Assembly: GCA_028532905.1 (NCBI GenBank)
Contig: JAQQAM010000258.1
Span: forward strand, 1 to 53,264
Length of the DNA stretch: 53,264 nt
Direction of reading: 5' to 3'
DNA from: Spirochaetales bacterium
GTDB lineage: Bacteria; Spirochaetota; Spirochaetia; DSM-2461
A program made the translations under genes and the position numbers. The notes beneath the pieces are model-generated. The model did no database searches and was not told the DNA's origin. It saw only the letters and a program-made list of their open reading frames with translations. Of this stretch, positions 1 to 8,305 are shown in pieces. Position 1 is the first letter of the stretch. Every line of letters begins with the position of its first letter.

Positions 1-1660
1 GGATAAGGGAGAAAACCTGCCGGTGTGGGATGATGAGTTTTATCTGGAGGCACATCGAGGAACCTATACCAGCAAAGGGGACCTTAAAAAGCTGAACCGT
101 AAAGGAGAGCTCCTCTACAGAGATGCGGAAATCCTCAGCTCTCTGGCTTTTGCAAAAGGCATGGACTATTCTATGGAGGAACTCAATAAAGGGTGGAAGC
201 TTCTGCTTCTGAATCAGTTCCATGATACCCTTCCCGGTTCCCATGTCCCCGAAGCGGTACCTGATATGTACAGGGACTATGAAGAGCTGTATGCCATTGG
301 GGAGTCTGTAAAGAAGAGGGCTCTGGGCTATCTGGTTTCCCGAATGACCGGTAATTTCGGTTTTACGGTATTTAATACCCTCTCCTGGGACAGACGGTCT
401 GTAGTCTCCATCCCCTGGACAGAAGAGGCAGGGTCCGTTTGCCTGGGAGGAGAGCATCTGTCCTGTCAGAAAAAAGGAGATCAGCTCTTCTTTGATCCTT
501 CCTCCCTACCTTCCATGGGCTGGATCTCCGGTAATGTCAGCTCTGAAAAAGCAGAGTCTGAGAACAGCGTGAAAGAGATTCCAGGGGGAATCGAAACAGA
601 ATTCTATCGGATTGAATGGGACAGCCGGGGCTGGTTGAAATCGGTATATGATAAAGAGAATAATCGTCAGGTTCTTCAGGGCCGGGGGAATGAACTCCTT
701 GTGTTTGAAGATGATCCGGGAAAGAACTTCGGTGCCTGGGATATTGCTTCCCACTATAATGAATACTCCTATGATGTGAATCTGGTCCGGAACTGGACTT
801 TGAGGGAAAACGGGCCTGTCTTTGCGGAGCTGGAAGCGGAATGGAGTGTTCTCGATTCAAAAATTGTGCAGACCATGAGGGTGTTCCGGAACCATCGATC
901 TATCGAGTTTGATACTTTTGCGGACTGGCAGAACAGTAAAAAACTGCTGAAAACTTCATTTGATCTGGCTGTACGGTCCCGGAGAGCCACTTATGACCTC
1001 CCCTTCGGTCATATTGAACGGACGACACATAGTAATACAAGCTGGGATCAAGCCCGTTTTGAAGTCTGCGGTCATAAGTGGGCGGATCTGTCGGAAGGTG
1101 ATTACGGGGTGGCTCTTATGAATGACTGTAAATACGGTTATGATGCACAGGATAATATTCTCCGTCTGTCTCTTCTCAGATCGCCTGTGAAACCTGATAA
1201 AACAAGTGATATCGGGGAGCACCGTTTCAGCTATGCCCTGCTGCCTCATAAAGGAATCTGGCAGCAGGGTGCTGTCGACCGGCGGGCGTATGAGTTCAAT
1301 ATTCCCCCTGTGAGTGAAGTGAATACCGGGGAGAGAGCCTCTGATAACAGGGGGGGGGCTGTTCTTCCTCCGGAGTACTCCTTTCTGAATCTGAAAGGGG
1401 AGGGCCAGATTGTGGAAGCCCTGAAACCGTCAGAAGACGGAAGGTCTCTCATCTTAAGAAGCTTTGACAGCCACAATACCCACACCCGGACAGCTGTGCA
1501 CATAAATCATAAGCTGGCCGCCTGTCAGAGTACCGACCTTCTTGAACAAGCAGAAGAGACCCTGTATGTTCAGGATAACGAAATTGATCTGCTGTTCTCT
1601 CCCATGGAGATTAAAACCTGCCGTCTTGAACTATCGGTTGAGAACTCAGGGGAGTCTTGA
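1..1660 (+). CDS. GH38 alpha-mannosidase, C-terminal part (5' end outside window)
   Basis: The reading frame is open from base 2, so the gene starts upstream of the window; the first GTG at 23 is not a credible start. About 550 residues are visible. The first residues contain the GH38 signature with WDDEFYLEAHRGTYTS, followed by the helical middle domain (LLLNQFHDTLPGSHV) and the long beta-rich mannosidase C-terminal domain. Enzymes of this family remove terminal alpha-mannose from mannosides or glycans. The catalytic nucleophile Asp lies in the missing N-terminal domain and cannot be checked. A run of nine G at 1350-1358 lies in the coding sequence without breaking the frame. The stop codon is one base before the next gene's ATG, so the two are probably co-transcribed. 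Family assignment is firm; substrate is not known. Confidence 0.93.
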   Translation, partial: DKGENLPVWDDEFYLEAHRGTYTSKGDLKKLNRKGELLYRDAEILSSLAFAKGMDYSMEELNKGWKLLLLNQFHDTLPGSHVPEAVPDMYRDYEELYAIGESVKKRALGYLVSRMTGNFGFTVFNTLSWDRRSVVSIPWTEEAGSVCLGGEHLSCQKKGDQLFFDPSSLPSMGWISGNVSSEKAESENSVKEIPGGIETEFYRIEWDSRGWLKSVYDKENNRQVLQGRGNELLVFEDDPGKNFGAWDIASHYNEYSYDVNLVRNWTLRENGPVFAELEAEWSVLDSKIVQTMRVFRNHRSIEFDTFADWQNSKKLLKTSFDLAVRSRRATYDLPFGHIERTTHSNTSWDQARFEVCGHKWADLSEGDYGVALMNDCKYGYDAQDNILRLSLLRSPVKPDKTSDIGEHRFSYALLPHKGIWQQGAVDRRAYEFNIPPVSEVNTGERASDNRGGAVLPPEYSFLNLKGEGQIVEALKPSEDGRSLILRSFDSHNTHTRTAVHINHKLAACQSTDLLEQAEETLYVQDNEIDLLFSPMEIKTCRLELSVENSGES

Positions 1661-1661
1661 T

Positions 1662-2429
1662 ATGCTTGATATTCTGAATGACCTGTCCATTAATCTGAGG
1701 GGTGCGGACTTTGTTCTCCTGGCATCCTGTGCCGCCCTTTTGGGACTGGATAAAGCCGGATTACGGGGAACCAGTATTATTACTGTTCCCGTCTTCGCCT
1801 CCTATTTCGGCGGCAGGCAGTCCGCATCCATTGTTCTCCCCTTTCTGCTGACAGGAGATATCCTGGCGCTTCTGGTGTACAGAGAAAAAATCCAGCTTTC
1901 CCTGCTGAAAAAAATGCTCCCCCTGGCTCTGGTGGGGATGGCCGTGGGTATGATTCTGGGGAATGTGGTTTCCGATACTGTGTTCCGGATGATTATGGCC
2001 TGTATCGTTCTGTTTTGTCTTTTTCTGATGGCCCTAAAGGAATTCGGGCAAAAGGACATCGTTCTGCCCGATCACTGGGCGGCTCACGGAGCCGGCGGTT
2101 TTCTGGGGGGGCTGTCAACCATGATCGGTAATGCCGCCGGTCCTATTATGGCTGCCTATCTGCTGTCTCTGAACCTGCCCAAGGCTGTTTTTATCGGAAC
2201 GGGGGCTCTCTTCTTCTTTATTGTGAATACCATAAAAATTCCTGTTCATGGGGCGGTCTGGGGAACCCTGACTCTGGACAGCCTCAAGTTTTCGGTTCTT
2301 TTTCTTCCCTTTATCGCCGGCGGTTTTTTTCTGGGTCTCAAGATTGTAAAGAGAATCCCCGACAGGCCTTTCCGTATTTTTATTATCGCCGCTACTCTGG
2401 TGGGAACGGTCCGGCTGTTTTTCATCTGA
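1662..2429 (+). CDS. TauE/SafE family membrane permease
   Basis: 255 residues, almost entirely hydrophobic, with about seven to eight predicted membrane helices and the internal two-fold layout of TauE/SafE anion exporters, including Gly-rich helix turns such as GGFLGGLSTMIGNAAGP. The family exports or imports small sulfur or carboxylate anions (sulfite, sulfoacetate and similar) across the inner membrane. The frame extends upstream inside the mannosidase gene, but the ATG at 1662 is preceded by GGGGAG at good spacing and is chosen as start. It follows the mannosidase by one base. The next gene converges and ends 6 bases beyond. The substrate cannot be read from sequence. Confidence 0.85.
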   Translation: MLDILNDLSINLRGADFVLLASCAALLGLDKAGLRGTSIITVPVFASYFGGRQSASIVLPFLLTGDILALLVYREKIQLSLLKKMLPLALVGMAVGMILGNVVSDTVFRMIMACIVLFCLFLMALKEFGQKDIVLPDHWAAHGAGGFLGGLSTMIGNAAGPIMAAYLLSLNLPKAVFIGTGALFFFIVNTIKIPVHGAVWGTLTLDSLKFSVLFLPFIAGGFFLGLKIVKRIPDRPFRIFIIAATLVGTVRLFFI

Positions 2430-2435
2430 CACTGT

Positions 2436-3269
2436 TCAAGGGACAGGACGGGTCTCCTTCAACAGGCTTTTCTGATACTGAAGGGGAGTTACCTTATAGC
2501 TGTTTTTGAATTTTCTGATGAAGTAGGAGCTGTCTGAGAAACCGGATTTCTCTGCTGTTTCAGAAACCGGCAACCCTGCTTCAAGCAGACGCAAGCTGTT
2601 TTCCAGGCGCAGCTGGTTCAGGTACTCCATGTAACTGAAACCACTGTGGCTTCTGAATTTCCTTGAAAAATGATACAGGCTTAAGTTTACCGCTTCCGCA
2701 GCCTCCGAGAGGGTCAGGGGCCGGCTGTAATTGTCTTCACTCCAACTGATGATCTTCCTTAAGAAATGATCTGTCTTATATTCGGTTTCTGCAGCACCGG
2801 CATCTGAGGTTCGGAAGATGAGTTTCTGTATCAGTGTCAGAACTCCGGCTGCTCGGATCATCTCATCATCACTGAGAATGTCATGAATCACCTCCGTACC
2901 GGGTGACTCATCCTCTCTCAGAATCAGGAACGAGGCGCTGTTGAGAACCTCCCGGATATAGCTGTTGTTCAGCATGGGGAAGAACTCAAGGCCTATGTGA
3001 ATGACATCAATCTGTCCCGTATTCCTGATAATCTTATAGGAATGGATTTTTCCCGGGGGAAGAATGATGCACGCTGCTTCCTGCAGGCTCCATTGACTGC
3101 CGTCAATGTAGACCGTGCCTGTAGTGTTCCGGCAGAGATTGATTTCCAGGCTGCTGTGGTAATGAAGCCCCACCAGACAATCCTTCTGAAACTCTCTTTT
3201 GTGGATCAGGACCGGAGTACGGGGGCTCAGATTCCTTTCCTCCCGTTTCAGTCCCTGTTTTAAAGGCAT
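2436..3269 (-). CDS. AraC family transcriptional regulator
   Basis: 277 residues. The N-terminal half is a cupin-like sensor domain (GLHYHSSLEINLC, followed by ILPPGKIHSYKI). The C-terminal hundred residues form the double helix-turn-helix of AraC proteins (LTLSEAAEAVNLSLYHFSRK and ETAEKSGFSDSSYFIRKFK). This architecture is typical of sugar-responsive activators. Of two close ATG codons (3275 and 3269) the second has GAGG at usable spacing and is preferred. It is divergent from the URO-D-like gene at 3378 across about 100 bases, so that gene is the likely target. The effector is unknown. Confidence 0.9.
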   Translation of the reverse strand: MPLKQGLKREERNLSPRTPVLIHKREFQKDCLVGLHYHSSLEINLCRNTTGTVYIDGSQWSLQEAACIILPPGKIHSYKIIRNTGQIDVIHIGLEFFPMLNNSYIREVLNSASFLILREDESPGTEVIHDILSDDEMIRAAGVLTLIQKLIFRTSDAGAAETEYKTDHFLRKIISWSEDNYSRPLTLSEAAEAVNLSLYHFSRKFRSHSGFSYMEYLNQLRLENSLRLLEAGLPVSETAEKSGFSDSSYFIRKFKNSYKVTPLQYQKSLLKETRPVP

Positions 3270-3377
3270 CTGCATACCTCATTCTATCACACAAAGAGCA
3301 ATAGAGTACCATTATTGGGCAAAAAATCACTACAGGAAATGGTTTGAGAGCAGGTAGTTTATATAAAGGAGGATCAT

Positions 3378-4433
3378 ATGAACAACAAATTCAATCCTGA
3401 TTACAGGAGACTGGTCAACAGTGCATTAAACAGAAAGAACAAGGGATTCCCTTTGTATGAACATAATATCAGCTATCAGGTTGCAGGAAAGATTATTGGG
3501 GAAGATCTGGAAGGGATGTTTAACCGGGGCGACCGGGAGGAACTTAAAAAAATGTTCTCTCTTCTTGCCGGATTCTATAAGGATCATGGTTATGACGGCT
3601 ACTCCTTTGAAGGCTGTACAACCCGGCTGATCCAGGGAGGAAAGGGGTTGACCGGTCAGGCCGGGGCCATTATCAAAACCAGGGAAGACTTTGAAGACTA
3701 TCCCTGGGCTGAGTTGCCGGAACGGTATTTTAACCTGTTTTCGCCCTATTTTGACGCCATCAGAGACACCCTGCCCGACGGGATGAAAATTGTAGGGGGA
3801 GTGGGGAACGGTGTTTTTGAAACCATACAGGATTTTGTTCCTTTTACCGAACTGTCCTATCTGGAGGTGGATGATCCCGCACTTTTCGCTGTTCTATGGC
3901 AGCAGGTGGGAGAGACTCTCCTGTCCCTTTGGACAAGGTTCCTTGAGGAGTATGCGGATATTCTGGCCATAGGCCGCTTCGGGGATGATCTGGGCTTTAA
4001 AAGCGCTCCCCTCATGCGCCCGGATACGGTCAGTACACATATCCTTCCTCAGTATAAGAAAATTGTGGATGCCGTCCATGGGGCGGGAGTTCCCTTTCTG
4101 CTCCACAGCTGCGGCTGCATTTTCGACCTGATGGATGAGATCATCGAAACCACAGGAATTGATGCCAAGCATTCCAATGAAGATAATATAGCCCCCTTCA
4201 GCCGCTGGGTGGAAGATTACGGGGACAGAATCGGGAACTTCGGCGGGTTTGATATGGACTTTATCTGCCGGAGTACAGAGGATGAGATCCGCAGCTATGT
4301 CAGAGGAATTTGTGAACCTCTGTGTGAGGCTCCGGGAATTGCCTTCGGCTCGGGAAATCAGATAGCAGACTATGTACCTCCCGGTAATTTTCAGGCTATG
4401 GTGGATGAGCTGAGACAGATCCGGGGGTATTGA
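3378..4433 (+). CDS. Uroporphyrinogen decarboxylase (URO-D) family protein, substrate unknown
   Basis: 351 residues with the URO-D/MtaA-CmuA TIM-barrel fold signature: an N-terminal barrel start, the segment VPFLLHSCGCIFDLMDEI, and the C-terminal Gly-rich strand IGNFGGFDMDFIC followed by GIAFGSGNQIADYVPPGN. True HemE has a conserved N-terminal Arg-rich substrate loop that is not evident here, and no haem or cobalamin genes are nearby. Known relatives include corrinoid-dependent methyltransferases and many uncharacterised proteins in sugar-gene clusters. A strong AAAGGAGG precedes the ATG. It faces an AraC regulator and precedes a LacI sugar operon. A role in a carbon-source pathway is inference only. 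Confidence 0.8.
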   Translation: MNNKFNPDYRRLVNSALNRKNKGFPLYEHNISYQVAGKIIGEDLEGMFNRGDREELKKMFSLLAGFYKDHGYDGYSFEGCTTRLIQGGKGLTGQAGAIIKTREDFEDYPWAELPERYFNLFSPYFDAIRDTLPDGMKIVGGVGNGVFETIQDFVPFTELSYLEVDDPALFAVLWQQVGETLLSLWTRFLEEYADILAIGRFGDDLGFKSAPLMRPDTVSTHILPQYKKIVDAVHGAGVPFLLHSCGCIFDLMDEIIETTGIDAKHSNEDNIAPFSRWVEDYGDRIGNFGGFDMDFICRSTEDEIRSYVRGICEPLCEAPGIAFGSGNQIADYVPPGNFQAMVDELRQIRGY

Positions 4434-4512
4434 TCTCTAAGACTCCGGGATACCAGACCGGCAGCTGCTTCCGGGGGAAATGCATACCGCCGAAGAAATT
4501 CAAAGAATAAAT

Positions 4513-4541
4513 TTGACAAAGCTGTTAATCACAGTTAATAT
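4513..4541 (+). promoter_or_regulatory. Sigma-70-type promoter of the lacI-type regulator gene
   Basis: TTGACA at 4513-4518 and TAATAT at 4536-4541 are separated by 17 bases, close to consensus. The predicted start point falls at or just before the LacI-type operator at 4548, so the regulator should repress itself. Confidence 0.7.
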
Positions 4542-4547
4542 TCTTTT

Positions 4548-4564
4548 TGTGGAACCGGTTACAT
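4548..4564. promoter_or_regulatory. LacI-family operator, copy 1
   Basis: TGTGGAACCGGTTACAT is an imperfect palindrome centred on the CG of ACCGGT, the form bound by LacI/GalR family proteins. It lies directly downstream of the -10 element and just before the regulator gene. The same 17 bases occur at 5623-5639. Confidence 0.8.
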
Positions 4565-4585
4565 ATTCCGGAAAAAAGGATGCAG

Positions 4586-5605
4586 ATGGCAACGATTAAA
4601 GATATAGCTGAAGCCTGTCATGTCTCAAAAGCAACAGTCTCCCGGTATATCAACAATTCAGGATATGTCTCTCAGGAAGCGGCTGAAGCCATTGCGGAAA
4701 AGATCAGGGAACTGGATTATGTCCCCTCTGCTACCGCCCGGAATCTGACGACCCGGAAAAGCAATGTCATCGGTGTTGTCATTCCCGAAGTGAATAACCC
4801 CTTTTTTGCCGAGATTTTTAAAGGGATCAGCCAGGAAGCGGAACAGCATGAGCTTTCGATATTTTACTGTGATACAGACAACAGTGCAGAGAAGGAACTG
4901 AAGGCTCTGGATATGCTCAGACGCTATGAAATTGAAGGGCTGATTCTGACACCGGCAACCGGCGGACTTTATGAGCACAAGTATAATGAAGAATTTGTGA
5001 ATGCTGTTACCAGTTTGAAAGTGCCTGTGGTTCTGCTGGACCGGGATGTGCAGTATAAAGAGTGGGACGGTGTTTTTATTGACAATTTCAAGGGCGCTTA
5101 TGAAGCCGTCCGCTGTCTGATTGAGGCCGGTCACCGCCGTATCGGCACCATCACAGGTAATATGGAGCTGATGATCGGCCGGGAGCGTTTCCGGGGATAT
5201 AAGGAGGCTCTGGAAGACGGAGGTCTGAAAGTGGAGGCTTCTCATGTCCTGGAGGGGGATTTTACCACAGAAACAGCCTACCGGAAGATGAATGAGATGC
5301 TTTCCGCTCATCCGGAAGTGACAGCAGTTTTTTCCCCCAATAACCTGACAACCATGGGAGTCCTGAAGGCGGTTTATGAAAAGAAACTGAAGATTCCACA
5401 AGATATGGCCTTTGCCGGTTTTGACGATATTGAACTGCTTAAGACTCTGAACATCAACCTGACAGTCGCTTCCCGTGATACCAATCAGATGGGCCGGGAA
5501 GCCATGAAGCTTCTGTTTGAGAGGATCAGCAATGAGGGTGCTTCGGGAGGGGTGAAACGGATTGTTTTGAATCCGGAAATTATTAAGAGAGGATCTGAGG
5601 GTTAA
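4586..5605 (+). CDS. LacI family transcriptional regulator
   Basis: 339 residues. The N-terminal helix-turn-helix and hinge helix are unmistakable (ATIKDIAEACHVSKATVSRY, then YVPSATARNLTTRKS), followed by a periplasmic-binding-protein-like sensor domain (NVIGVVIPEVNNPFFAEI and AFAGFDDIELLKT). The start is placed at 4586 (MATIKDIA), with AAAAAAGG six bases upstream; upstream in-frame codons would run through the operator. It heads the transporter operon, and identical operators lie before itself and before the binding-protein gene. This indicates autorepression and repression of the operon, relieved by the transported sugar or a derivative. The ligand is unknown. Confidence 0.93.
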   Translation: MATIKDIAEACHVSKATVSRYINNSGYVSQEAAEAIAEKIRELDYVPSATARNLTTRKSNVIGVVIPEVNNPFFAEIFKGISQEAEQHELSIFYCDTDNSAEKELKALDMLRRYEIEGLILTPATGGLYEHKYNEEFVNAVTSLKVPVVLLDRDVQYKEWDGVFIDNFKGAYEAVRCLIEAGHRRIGTITGNMELMIGRERFRGYKEALEDGGLKVEASHVLEGDFTTETAYRKMNEMLSAHPEVTAVFSPNNLTTMGVLKAVYEKKLKIPQDMAFAGFDDIELLKTLNINLTVASRDTNQMGREAMKLLFERISNEGASGGVKRIVLNPEIIKRGSEG

Positions 5606-5622
5606 TCTCTTTTTTTACTTGA

Positions 5623-5639
5623 TGTGGAACCGGTTACAT
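5623..5639. promoter_or_regulatory. LacI-family operator, copy 2
   Basis: Exact second copy of TGTGGAACCGGTTACAT, about 45 bases upstream of the binding-protein start. The match with copy 1 extends a few bases on the right (AT then CCGG). It is the probable site through which the adjacent LacI protein controls the transporter operon. Confidence 0.8.
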
Positions 5640-5684
5640 ATGCCGGTTTAACATATATTTCCATACTTATTAAAGGAGTATTGT

Positions 5685-6704
5685 ATGAAACGTATTTTGG
5701 TTATTGCAATGGCGGTTGTTATGGCAATGGGGTTTGCTGGCTGTTCATCAAAGGAGAGCGCCGGTGAAGAGGGAATGAAAGCACTGGACGTGGCAGTCAT
5801 AATCAAGGCAACCAGTTCTGATTTCTGGCAGTATGTTCTGGTGGGTGCCGAAAACTATGGTGCGGTTCACGGTGAAGCTGTCAATATTACCACCTACGGT
5901 CCCTCCACGGAAGCGGAGATTGCGGAGCAGGTCACAATTCTTGAAAATGTGATTATTACCAATCCTGATGTTATCGTCATTGCCTCCACTTCATCGGAAG
6001 CCACGGTGGATGCCATCAATTCGGCACGGGAAAAAGGCATTGTCGTTATTACAATTGATAATAAGGTTAAGACAGATGTGGACAGCTTTCTTGCTACAGA
6101 CAACCTGAAGGGCGGAGCCATTGCTGCAGACCGTCTTATTGTCTCCATGATGGAGAAACAGGGTGTTTCCTCTCCTTCTGATCTTACAGGAAAGGTTGGT
6201 ATTGTCACAGCTATGTCCGGTGTTCAGGTTCTGATCGACAGAAACAAGGGATTTATCGACAGAATGAATGAGGCGGCTCCCCAGCTTGAGTTTGTAACCA
6301 CCATCGACATCAACAACGATATGGCCAAGGGTGTGAGTGATTTCAGCGCCCTTATGGATGCCAATCCCGATCTGGCTGGTGTGTTCGGGGATAACAATAC
6401 AACCGGAAACGCTGTGGCCAAAGTTCTTCAGGAAAAGAATCTGAAACAGGTTGCTGCTGTTGCCTATGACTCGGATGAAGCGGAAGTCATGGCCGTGAAA
6501 GAGGGATGGCTCCAGGGAATCGTTGTTCAGGACCCCTATAGAATGGGATATGACGGTGTTTCCTACGGACTTCAGAAACTGGCGGGACTGGATATTCAGA
6601 GCTATGTTGATACAGGGGCTGTTCTGGTAACAGCAGACAATATCAATGATACAGCGATCAAGGGTCTTCTTGATCCCAGAACCAGAAGCCTGACCGGCAA
6701 ATAA
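5685..6704 (+). CDS. Sugar ABC transporter substrate-binding lipoprotein (RbsB-like)
   Basis: 339 residues. A lipoprotein signal (MKRILVIAMAVV, lipobox GFAGC with Cys20) is followed by a Peripla_BP_4-type fold (VAVIIKATSSDFWQYVL, later GVFGDNNTTGNAVAKVL), typical of binding proteins for ribose, galactose, xylose or similar monosaccharides. It delivers sugar to the membrane complex encoded by the next two genes. AAAGGAG precedes the ATG. A 12-bp hairpin follows the stop, as often seen after binding-protein genes that are expressed at a higher level than the rest of the operon. Confidence 0.92.
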   Translation: MKRILVIAMAVVMAMGFAGCSSKESAGEEGMKALDVAVIIKATSSDFWQYVLVGAENYGAVHGEAVNITTYGPSTEAEIAEQVTILENVIITNPDVIVIASTSSEATVDAINSAREKGIVVITIDNKVKTDVDSFLATDNLKGGAIAADRLIVSMMEKQGVSSPSDLTGKVGIVTAMSGVQVLIDRNKGFIDRMNEAAPQLEFVTTIDINNDMAKGVSDFSALMDANPDLAGVFGDNNTTGNAVAKVLQEKNLKQVAAVAYDSDEAEVMAVKEGWLQGIVVQDPYRMGYDGVSYGLQKLAGLDIQSYVDTGAVLVTADNINDTAIKGLLDPRTRSLTGK

Positions 6705-6717
6705 TATAAAAAAGCAG

Positions 6718-6745
6718 CAGCAGTTCCGGGGTACCGGAGCTGCTG
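6718..6745 (+). other. Intercistronic hairpin between binding-protein and ATPase genes
   Basis: CAGCAGTTCCGG pairs with CCGGAGCTGCTG around a GGTA loop; 12 base pairs with one G-U. No T-run follows, so it is not a classical terminator. It probably stabilises the upstream message or partly attenuates the downstream one. Confidence 0.65.
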
Positions 6746-6777
6746 ACTGTTCAGTTTGAAAAGGAGCGAACAGGGTA

Positions 6778-8295
6778 ATGGTAAAAGAGAAAGAACTTCT
6801 GAGAGTGGAAGATCTTCATAAATCCTTTCCGGGAGTGAAGGCTCTGAAGGGTATAAACTTTCAGGTCCTTTCCGGTGAAGTTCATGCGCTGGTCGGGGAA
6901 AACGGCGCCGGTAAATCCACTTTTATAAAATGTGTTATGGGGGTCTACAAAAAAGACGCCCGTTCCGGAGGCATTTTTGTTGAGAACAAAGAGGTGGATA
7001 TCCATAATCCTGACCAGGCGATGAAGCTGGGACTGGGAGCGGTTTATCAGGATGTCATGATGGCCAGACATCTGACTGTGGCAGAAAATTTCTTTCTTGG
7101 TAAACTCCCTCATAAGGCAGGTATCATCGATTGGCGCTCTGCGAAAAAGAATACGGATAAAGTCCTGAAGGAACTTGAGATTGATGTGGACAGCAGCAGT
7201 ATTCTGGGGGACCTGTCCATTGCCAAACAGGAAATGGTGGCCATCGCCAAGATGTATTCCAATAACTGCAAGGTTGCTATTTTTGACGAGCCCACAGCCC
7301 TTCTCTCCACCGAGGAGACAGATATTCTTTTCTCCCTCATCAGAAGGCTCCGGGACAAGGGGATGGGGATCATTTATATCTCCCACAGACTGGAAGAGAT
7401 TTTTGAGCTCACCGACAGAATCACTGTTTTCAAGGACGGAACCTATGTGGATACCGTCCGGACAGAAGAGGTCGATGAAGACCGGATTATAGAACTGATG
7501 GTGGGCAGAAGTGTGGAGGATATGTACGGTCTGAATAAACCCTCCAGGGGAGAGACTGTCCTGGAGGTTCGGAATCTGTCCAAAAAGGATGTTTTTGAGG
7601 ATATCTCCTTTGATGTCCGCAAGGGAGAAATATTCGGTATGTTCGGTCTTGTCGGCTCAGGCCGTTCCGATATAGTTTCCTCCATATTCGGTGCGGAAAA
7701 GCCGGACAGCGGGACAGTACTGCTCAATGGAAGTGAAATAAACTGTAAACACCCCGGAGACGGAATCAGCAGGGGGATCGGTTTTCTGACGGAAGACAGA
7801 AAACATACAGGTCTTTTTATGGAGTTGTCCTGCAGAGACAATACCAATGCTCTTTCTTATAGAAAGATGAGCCGTTTCGGAGTCATCAGCAGAAAGAAAG
7901 AAGCTCAGAATGCAGACGCCTTCAGGGATAAACTGAGGATTAAGACCCCTTCCATGGGGCAGCTCACCAAGAATCTGAGCGGCGGGAATCAGCAGAAGGT
8001 GGTTCTCTCCAAATGGCTCAGTAATGACAGCGATCTTCTTATCATCGATGAGCCCACAGTCGGAGTGGATGTGGGTGCCAAGGTGGAGATCTATAAGCTG
8101 CTGGAGTCTCTGCTCCATCAGGGTAAATCCATTCTGATGATCTCCTCTTATCTCCCCGAGGTTATGGGGCTTGCCGACCGTATTCTGGTTGTATCAGAGG
8201 GGAGACAGATGGGTATTGTTGAGAAAAACGCTTATTCTCTCGGCAATTTTGATGATGAACAAAAATTTATAAAACTTGCTTCCGGCATAGTGTAA
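6778..8295 (+). CDS. Sugar ABC transporter ATP-binding protein (RbsA/MglA-like, duplicated)
   Basis: 505 residues with two tandem nucleotide-binding domains, the usual size for RbsA/MglA/XylG. The first half has Walker A GENGAGKST (about 40-48) and Walker B KVAIFDEPTALLS. The second has a degenerate Walker A (GLVGSGRSD), signature LSGGNQQKVVLSKW and Walker B LLIIDEPTVGVDVG. This asymmetry is normal in the family. It powers uptake through the permease encoded 10 bases downstream. An AGGAG lies somewhat far from the ATG, so initiation may be modest. Confidence 0.94.
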   Translation: MVKEKELLRVEDLHKSFPGVKALKGINFQVLSGEVHALVGENGAGKSTFIKCVMGVYKKDARSGGIFVENKEVDIHNPDQAMKLGLGAVYQDVMMARHLTVAENFFLGKLPHKAGIIDWRSAKKNTDKVLKELEIDVDSSSILGDLSIAKQEMVAIAKMYSNNCKVAIFDEPTALLSTEETDILFSLIRRLRDKGMGIIYISHRLEEIFELTDRITVFKDGTYVDTVRTEEVDEDRIIELMVGRSVEDMYGLNKPSRGETVLEVRNLSKKDVFEDISFDVRKGEIFGMFGLVGSGRSDIVSSIFGAEKPDSGTVLLNGSEINCKHPGDGISRGIGFLTEDRKHTGLFMELSCRDNTNALSYRKMSRFGVISRKKEAQNADAFRDKLRIKTPSMGQLTKNLSGGNQQKVVLSKWLSNDSDLLIIDEPTVGVDVGAKVEIYKLLESLLHQGKSILMISSYLPEVMGLADRILVVSEGRQMGIVEKNAYSLGNFDDEQKFIKLASGIV

Positions 8296-8305
8296 GGATA
8301 GAACA

